Below, in pieces: positions 9,577-14,055 of a stretch of 14,055 bases of DNA. Position 1 is the first letter of the stretch. Each line of letters opens with the position of its first letter. The position numbers were made by a program, and so were the translations under genes. Where the stretch lies: positions 1-14,055 of the forward strand of contig NXFV01000616.1 of the NCBI GenBank assembly GCA_002803225.1, written 5' to 3'. The stretch is from Gamarada debralockiae. Taxonomy: Eukaryota > Ascomycota > Leotiomycetes > Helotiales > Hyphodiscaceae. Below the pieces are notes generated by a model. That model had not been told where the DNA came from. It searched no databases and saw only the letters and a program-made list of their open reading frames with translations.

Positions 9577-11823
9577 ATGAGCACTCTGATGTCATCCCCA
9601 TCGTCATCCCGGGCATCCCCATCCCCATATCTATCCCGATCACCCTCCCCAACACCGCTTGGAGAGACTCCGCCTTGTATTTGCACTCTAGACGATATCA
9701 CGGCTCAAATTTTGAACAAAAATGAAGACATTCGTTTCCTGTGTCTGGCATATGCCCGCCGTGGAAACAGCCGTAGTTACCGCCGCTGCCTAAAGAGCAG
9801 CGAAGATTTCAGGACGGTTCAACCCGAACTTTTTGAACAAGCAAAGGAAATCCTCCTCCTAAGGGAAGATCGAGTGACCACTGTTGAAAACTTCTGCATC
9901 GTTATCAGGATGTTTTTTTGCATTTCCCATCGCAAATCGACAGTATTCAATCGGTACTTCGAATTTATCCAGCCACACTGGAAAGGGGACGGTAATGTTG
10001 AAGAGAGGGAACTTTTGGAAGCTATTCGACAAGCATATAGTCTGCACTCTTCAGCCAATCCAGTACCAACCGTCGATATCCTAAGGTCATCTTCACCCGC
10101 AACAAACACCCGTTCCGGAATAGAAGCTGGGGTCAGTGTCGCTGCTCCATATGGCCCACCGCTTATCCAGTGTACTCCACCACGTATGGAAATTGCAAGA
10201 TCTGGCGAACACGCACAAAGCCTACCGAGGCTAGGCATAGTGTCTGAATCCTCGATGGAATCAAGGAGTCCCAGACACGCCTCATCTGTACAATCTCGGC
10301 ATGCACGGAGCCGAAGTAATCCTCAGACGAGCAATAAACCCCATCACCAACAACCATCAGACGACCATCTGCCACTTGAGTCTAGTCAAGTCGACACGCT
10401 GCTTCAAGGTCTATCAAACTCCTTCGGCAGCCCTATTTCGCAGAGCCAAGTTCCTAGTCCAAGACCAAGTACAACAATCCCAGCTCCCGGTTCCTCGACT
10501 GAGCTACCAGTTCGACATTTGCTCATACCGACTGCACCTAGCAGACATATGATGAGACGTCAAAGCAATCCTTCACCACTAAGTAGTTTCATCGACCTTC
10601 CCAAAGAAACAGAGGTACGACCTGCACGCCAGCCTCTCCTAAACAGCCCAATACCATTAGAGTCGTTGAATTATTGCTCCCCTCCGTCGAGAGCCTCGTT
10701 TGATTTCAGCCCTCCTGCTCCACAAAGTCAGGTTGCCGATCCAAGCACACGGACAGCAATTCCAAACGGCTTGAGATTATCCCTGCCTGTCTCAATCTTC
10801 GGCAGTCAAGCTACCCAGAGACCAGTCCTCAACGAACAGTCAAAATCTGTAACAGAACCATTAGACCCGAGGTCCAGTGCCAATACAGCAGCGGCCAGCG
10901 TGCCGGTACCGCATGGCCCGGCTCCTGACGCTTCACGCCAAGTTGTACCAACAGTGGCTACCGGTCCACAGCGGCCAATCTCTTCTTCCTCGGCTTCATA
11001 CTCGCTGGAAGAGTTCGCGGACTTTGGCAATTGGGATAAGTGCTTAAATCCCACGGGGTCAAGCGAGAATCGGCTGAGACCGATCAAGATGCCGCAGCGC
11101 CAGAGGTCAAAAGATGACACCTTCTTGGAGCAAATGGCCAGCTCCCTCGCTGCTGCCGCGCCTCCTCTTTTTCAACCCACCAGAGAACCGAACAACTCAT
11201 CGCCTAGTCCAAGAACTGAAACGGAGAGAACCGGCCAACTCCTTTATCCATCTACCATCGATGTCTTAATTCGTGACGCAATCATGAATCCGGTGAATAA
11301 GGAGGGACACGTCTACATCTTAAAATCCCCGCAATATTTCCAAAGATTTTTCCCCAATCAACCGCCACTACTCAAGATCGGCATGGCCAAAGATGTCTCC
11401 AAAAGAATAGAGAATCTGAAGGGGAAATGCGGCCTGTTTGATCTAGCTCGAGTTGCTGATTTCCAGGATAGACCTATGAAATTCTACTGGAAGGTTGAGG
11501 AACTAGTTCATATTGAGCTCCGGAATTTTCGGCGGGAGTTTAAATGTAAGAAGTGTAGAAACGCGAAAGGCAATGAGACGGAACATCAGGAGTGGTTTGC
11601 GGTAGAGGAGGAGGTGGCGTTAAGGACTGTGCAAAGATGGAGGAGGTTTATTGAGCTGGAACCCTATGATGAGAACGGGATTCTTAAGAATCATTGGAGT
11701 TGGATGATTAAGCCGAGGAATATGAAACATCCTGATGCGAAGGAACAGTGGGATGATTCTTCGAGCCGAGATAGGCGCTGGACGAAGTGGCTAGATGAGG
11801 TTGCAAAGATGGATGAGAACTAA
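9577..11823 (+). CDS. T5orf172-domain protein (GIY-YIG-related), 748 residues, intronless
   Basis: ATG 9577 is the first in-frame ATG; the frame is open further upstream but without one. Residues 1-30 are Ser/Pro-rich. Residues 34 to about 150 form a compact, probably helical part (CICTLDDITAQIL; FRTVQPELFEQAKEILLL) that I cannot name. Residues 160-560 are low complexity, rich in Ser, Pro and Gln, and likely disordered. Residues 577-690 match the T5orf172 (MUG113-like) domain: GHVYIL (577-582), LKIGMAKDVSKRIENLKGKC (599 onward, with R610) and HQEWF (670-674). A CxxC pair (657-660) sits just before the EWF block. The domain is related to GIY-YIG nucleases, but whether fungal members cut DNA is not known. 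A W-rich tail follows. A nuclear DNA-associated role is an inference from the family. Confidence 0.85.
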   Translation: MSTLMSSPSSSRASPSPYLSRSPSPTPLGETPPCICTLDDITAQILNKNEDIRFLCLAYARRGNSRSYRRCLKSSEDFRTVQPELFEQAKEILLLREDRVTTVENFCIVIRMFFCISHRKSTVFNRYFEFIQPHWKGDGNVEERELLEAIRQAYSLHSSANPVPTVDILRSSSPATNTRSGIEAGVSVAAPYGPPLIQCTPPRMEIARSGEHAQSLPRLGIVSESSMESRSPRHASSVQSRHARSRSNPQTSNKPHHQQPSDDHLPLESSQVDTLLQGLSNSFGSPISQSQVPSPRPSTTIPAPGSSTELPVRHLLIPTAPSRHMMRRQSNPSPLSSFIDLPKETEVRPARQPLLNSPIPLESLNYCSPPSRASFDFSPPAPQSQVADPSTRTAIPNGLRLSLPVSIFGSQATQRPVLNEQSKSVTEPLDPRSSANTAAASVPVPHGPAPDASRQVVPTVATGPQRPISSSSASYSLEEFADFGNWDKCLNPTGSSENRLRPIKMPQRQRSKDDTFLEQMASSLAAAAPPLFQPTREPNNSSPSPRTETERTGQLLYPSTIDVLIRDAIMNPVNKEGHVYILKSPQYFQRFFPNQPPLLKIGMAKDVSKRIENLKGKCGLFDLARVADFQDRPMKFYWKVEELVHIELRNFRREFKCKKCRNAKGNETEHQEWFAVEEEVALRTVQRWRRFIELEPYDENGILKNHWSWMIKPRNMKHPDAKEQWDDSSSRDRRWTKWLDEVAKMDEN

Positions 11824-12718
11824 GTCAGGGAATTGTACGATAGTTTGGCTCGTAAGTTCTTTGTATGAGTATAATATGTAGGATAAAGAAGGGAAGTATT
11901 TAGGGTAGGTATAAAGCAGGAAGAAAGAAATTTATGGAGGGAATAATAGTACTTCCTTATGGGCATCTATATTGCGCTAATATATCCTGTAGACGAAGTA
12001 CTTAGCATATATTTGTATTCTCCTCGCCAGGTCTTTGTTTGTCGTCGTCAGCAGGACTTGAATGCTGGAAGCCCACTTCAAACGTAGGCGCATCAAATGC
12101 GATGACTTTGTCTGGCGCATTTTAATAATTGGGTCATCGCTAACCCTCGGACACAGGTCAATTTTGAAAAACATAACGATTTCTCCGGCCGATCAAGCAT
12201 GCTGTCGCGATGTTTCATTCGTTCATTAGCGGTGGCACCCTGTCGCAGGGTAAATTGATGAAGTGGCAGTGCAGGTCGGCCCAATTGTGGCGCAGCCGGC
12301 GTTTTGCGGACGGCTTGGAACCCCTGGAAGTTGTACGTGCGCTCTAATTTGAGTTTCGCTTCGTTGAACAATATCTCCATCAACCTTCTATCCTTCCTCT
12401 CTGTTGTTAAGCAAGCTCCAAGAGGCCAGCATCGTCGAACGAGACTTGGATACGTCGATGCAATCGATAATTAGCGGTGACATCCTTCTACACTCGGAAT
12501 AGGAAAAAGCTTGTCGCGCGGGGCTGGCACCCTCGTTTTGTCCTACGCAAACGAACTGCGATTTCAAAGGCAGGTTCGAGATCAATTGTCTCTATTCATT
12601 CTCATTTCAACGCTGACATCTGTTCCGAATACAGGCCCGTAGATCTTTAGAGAATCCCAATTAGAGTCTCGTAGTTCCTCCAACCCATAAAAGCGCCGAA
12701 GGCGTTGAGCCGAGCACT
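11824..12718. other. Intergenic region before the C2H2 gene
   Basis: The first 130 bases are A/G-rich and probably hold the 3' UTR of the upstream gene. Minus-strand frames at 11977-12383 and 12388-12585 show no recognised motif. The decamer ATTAGCGGTG occurs at about 12225 and 12471, each followed by a C-rich stretch. Close to the next gene there is a CCAAT within ATCCCAATTAG (about 12653-12663) and a TATA-like CATAAAAG (12686-12693) some 26 bases before the ATG. Confidence 0.4.
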
Positions 12719-14055
12719 ATGGCCTTCCCTGAGCAGAGTCCTGACTTGACAGCCTTGCAATGGGGAAACGAGCAGCCGCAAACCCAGCCACAAGGCCACA
12801 ATCAAACCCAAGACAGCCAATTCCCTGCTCAGCAAGCAACACAACCTCCACAAGCCTCTGGGGATGATGAGGGGATTTGGAGAGCTGGACAAGACCCAGA
12901 TAGTCGAACAGATGCTGAAGTACCAAGTCTCAAGCAGCAAGAAGAACAACGGCGCATCGATATCAAGAACGATGAAGTCCAAGAGTGGAGATCTCAGGCT
13001 GGAGGGAGCAGCGATGCGGACGACGAGCAACTAATGAGCCAACTGCCTCACTGGAATGTCGGCCCATCATTGCCTTACATGACACCCACTAGTTTTCAAT
13101 CCACTACCTCGAATGAGATTATGCAACGATGGAATGCTAACGCCGATACGATCTCGATTACATCACGAGCTGCAACTTGGGGAACCCGACGCCGCAGCGA
13201 GCCTAGTTTGCTTGACTACGACGCTGTAGCTGACAGGAATTTCCTCAAAAAACTGTCTATCAAGCATAAGGACAGGGAACTATCTATCAAGCATAAGGAC
13301 GGGGAGCGGCGACAAAGCAGCATATTTGACCAAGGACTTGATCGAATTGCAAACATCGTCCGTAAGAGGGGCGATTCCAAGCCTCAGCCTCAGCCTCAGC
13401 CAGAGCCAGAAATACAAGACCAAGACGAGGATGAAGACGATGAAGACGAGCCAGATGATAATAGCGATATGAGGATTGAATTAGAGCAAGAGTCCGAATC
13501 TATTGTGCCGAACTACGAAGGATTCAAGGCACATGTACGACGTCTCAATCCTCATATGGACCCTCGTTACAATTGGCTTGTTAGTAGGATTGCGCATCAA
13601 CAGGAGATTCGATACAAGAACTTACTTGATTTACGAGTAAAGCACTCGCAAGCAGTCATAAACCACAACTGCGGATCTCAACGCCATTGCGTAGCGCTTG
13701 GTGGGAACGCTACTTTGTTAGATGCTAAAGGAAGTCTACGAGATTCAAAGCGCACCTTTGGGTTACAACTTATGACAGACTTCCCAAATGACTCTAATCC
13801 TAGAGAATATACTCTCACAGACGAGACATTCCCTCAAGGGGTGCCGATGCCACCTACTCGAAGTCTTCCTGCTGAATTTGAATGCCAACTGTGCTTTAAG
13901 GCTAAGAAGTTCCAAAAGCCATCCGACTGGACAAAGCACGTATATGAAGACGTCCAACCCTTTACCTGTACATACGACAAATGTAAGGAGCCGAAGTCAT
14001 TCAAAAGAAAGGCGGATTGGGTACGACATGAAAATGAGCGACATCGGCACCTAGA
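12719..14055 (+). CDS. C2H2 zinc-finger protein, 3' end outside window
   Basis: ATG 12719 is the first ATG after an in-frame TAG at 12662-12664. The frame is open for 445 codons to the window end without an intron. The N-terminal half is Gln/Pro-rich and disordered (about 1-60), then polar with TSRAATWGTRRRSEPSL near 157-173. Residues 179-196 are a 9-residue tandem duplication. A PQPQPQPEPE run (222-231) leads into an acidic run (about 233-247). From about 265 the sequence looks conserved (YEGFKAHVRRLNPHMDPRYN; CGSQRHCVALGG). Two fingers close the visible part: C389-x2-C392 with H407 after DWTK, and C417-x4-C422 with H437, H442 and H444. The first finger is atypical. Fungal proteins with this ending (ECQLCFKAKKFQKPSDWTKH) are widespread in ascomycetes and likely bind DNA or chromatin, but I know no established function. 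Confidence 0.85.
   Translation, partial: MAFPEQSPDLTALQWGNEQPQTQPQGHNQTQDSQFPAQQATQPPQASGDDEGIWRAGQDPDSRTDAEVPSLKQQEEQRRIDIKNDEVQEWRSQAGGSSDADDEQLMSQLPHWNVGPSLPYMTPTSFQSTTSNEIMQRWNANADTISITSRAATWGTRRRSEPSLLDYDAVADRNFLKKLSIKHKDRELSIKHKDGERRQSSIFDQGLDRIANIVRKRGDSKPQPQPQPEPEIQDQDEDEDDEDEPDDNSDMRIELEQESESIVPNYEGFKAHVRRLNPHMDPRYNWLVSRIAHQQEIRYKNLLDLRVKHSQAVINHNCGSQRHCVALGGNATLLDAKGSLRDSKRTFGLQLMTDFPNDSNPREYTLTDETFPQGVPMPPTRSLPAEFECQLCFKAKKFQKPSDWTKHVYEDVQPFTCTYDKCKEPKSFKRKADWVRHENERHRHL
13253..13306 (+). repeat. 27-bp in-frame tandem duplication in the C2H2 gene
   Basis: Two 27-base units (13253-13279 and 13280-13306) differ at three positions and encode LSIKHKDRE and LSIKHKDGE. The duplication adds nine residues and keeps the frame. 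Confidence 0.9.

Noticed and set aside
9819..10375. Minus-strand frames inside the T5orf172 gene
   Set aside because: They have no motifs and lie fully within the well-supported plus-strand gene.
12565..12580. GGTTCGAGATC resembling a tRNA B box
   Set aside because: No A box, acceptor stem or anticodon arm could be found around it on either strand.
12647..13030. Minus-strand 127-codon hydrophobic frame
   Set aside because: It is the reverse of the Gln/Pro-rich start of the C2H2 gene; leucine richness comes from CAA/CAG codons read backwards.
13788..14054. Plus-strand 88-codon frame at the window end
   Set aside because: It overlaps the C2H2 zinc-finger region in a different phase and has no conserved features.

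Overview
The window looks like nuclear DNA of a filamentous ascomycete (Pezizomycotina; Leotiomycetes is a guess). The reasons are short introns with GTAAGT/GTGAGT donors and CTAAT/CTGAC branch sites, a heterokaryon-incompatibility (HET) domain gene, a yapsin-type GPI-anchored aspartic protease, a fungal-type T5orf172 gene and a conserved ascomycete C2H2 protein. Everything here was read by eye; no database search was possible.

Region 1 (1 to about 5280) is an accessory, decaying, repeat-rich segment. It opens with the 5' end of a Tc1/mariner-like transposase on the minus strand, cut by the window edge. Next to it lies a broken cysteine-rich minus-strand frame. A HET-domain gene (about 994-2946, plus strand) follows. 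Its C-terminal 600 codons are open and well conserved, but its 5' end has two reading-frame breaks and has lost the core LSYxWG motif, so I call it a pseudogene. A possible minus-strand terminal exon ends tail to tail with it. Then comes a fold-back structure (3461-4018) with imperfect inverted arms and a 14-bp tandem array present in both orientations. About 1.2 kb of sequence with only ORF scraps closes the region.

Region 2 (about 5280-9576) holds one well-supported gene: a secreted, GPI-anchored aspartic protease in four exons (6437-8345, 524 residues). It has a long pyrimidine-rich promoter and a TATA box. Its three introns resemble one another beyond the splice signals, which suggests introner-like elements.

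Region 3 (9577-14055) holds two plus-strand genes. The first is a 748-residue protein with a long disordered Ser/Pro-rich middle and a C-terminal T5orf172 (GIY-YIG-related) domain. The second is a C2H2 zinc-finger protein starting at 12719 and still open at the window end.

The genes show no sign of one pathway. The mix of a self-recognition gene relic, mobile-element pieces and a secreted protease fits a fast-evolving region next to more conserved genes. The points most worth checking are the HET gene lesion, the fold-back element and the intron family.
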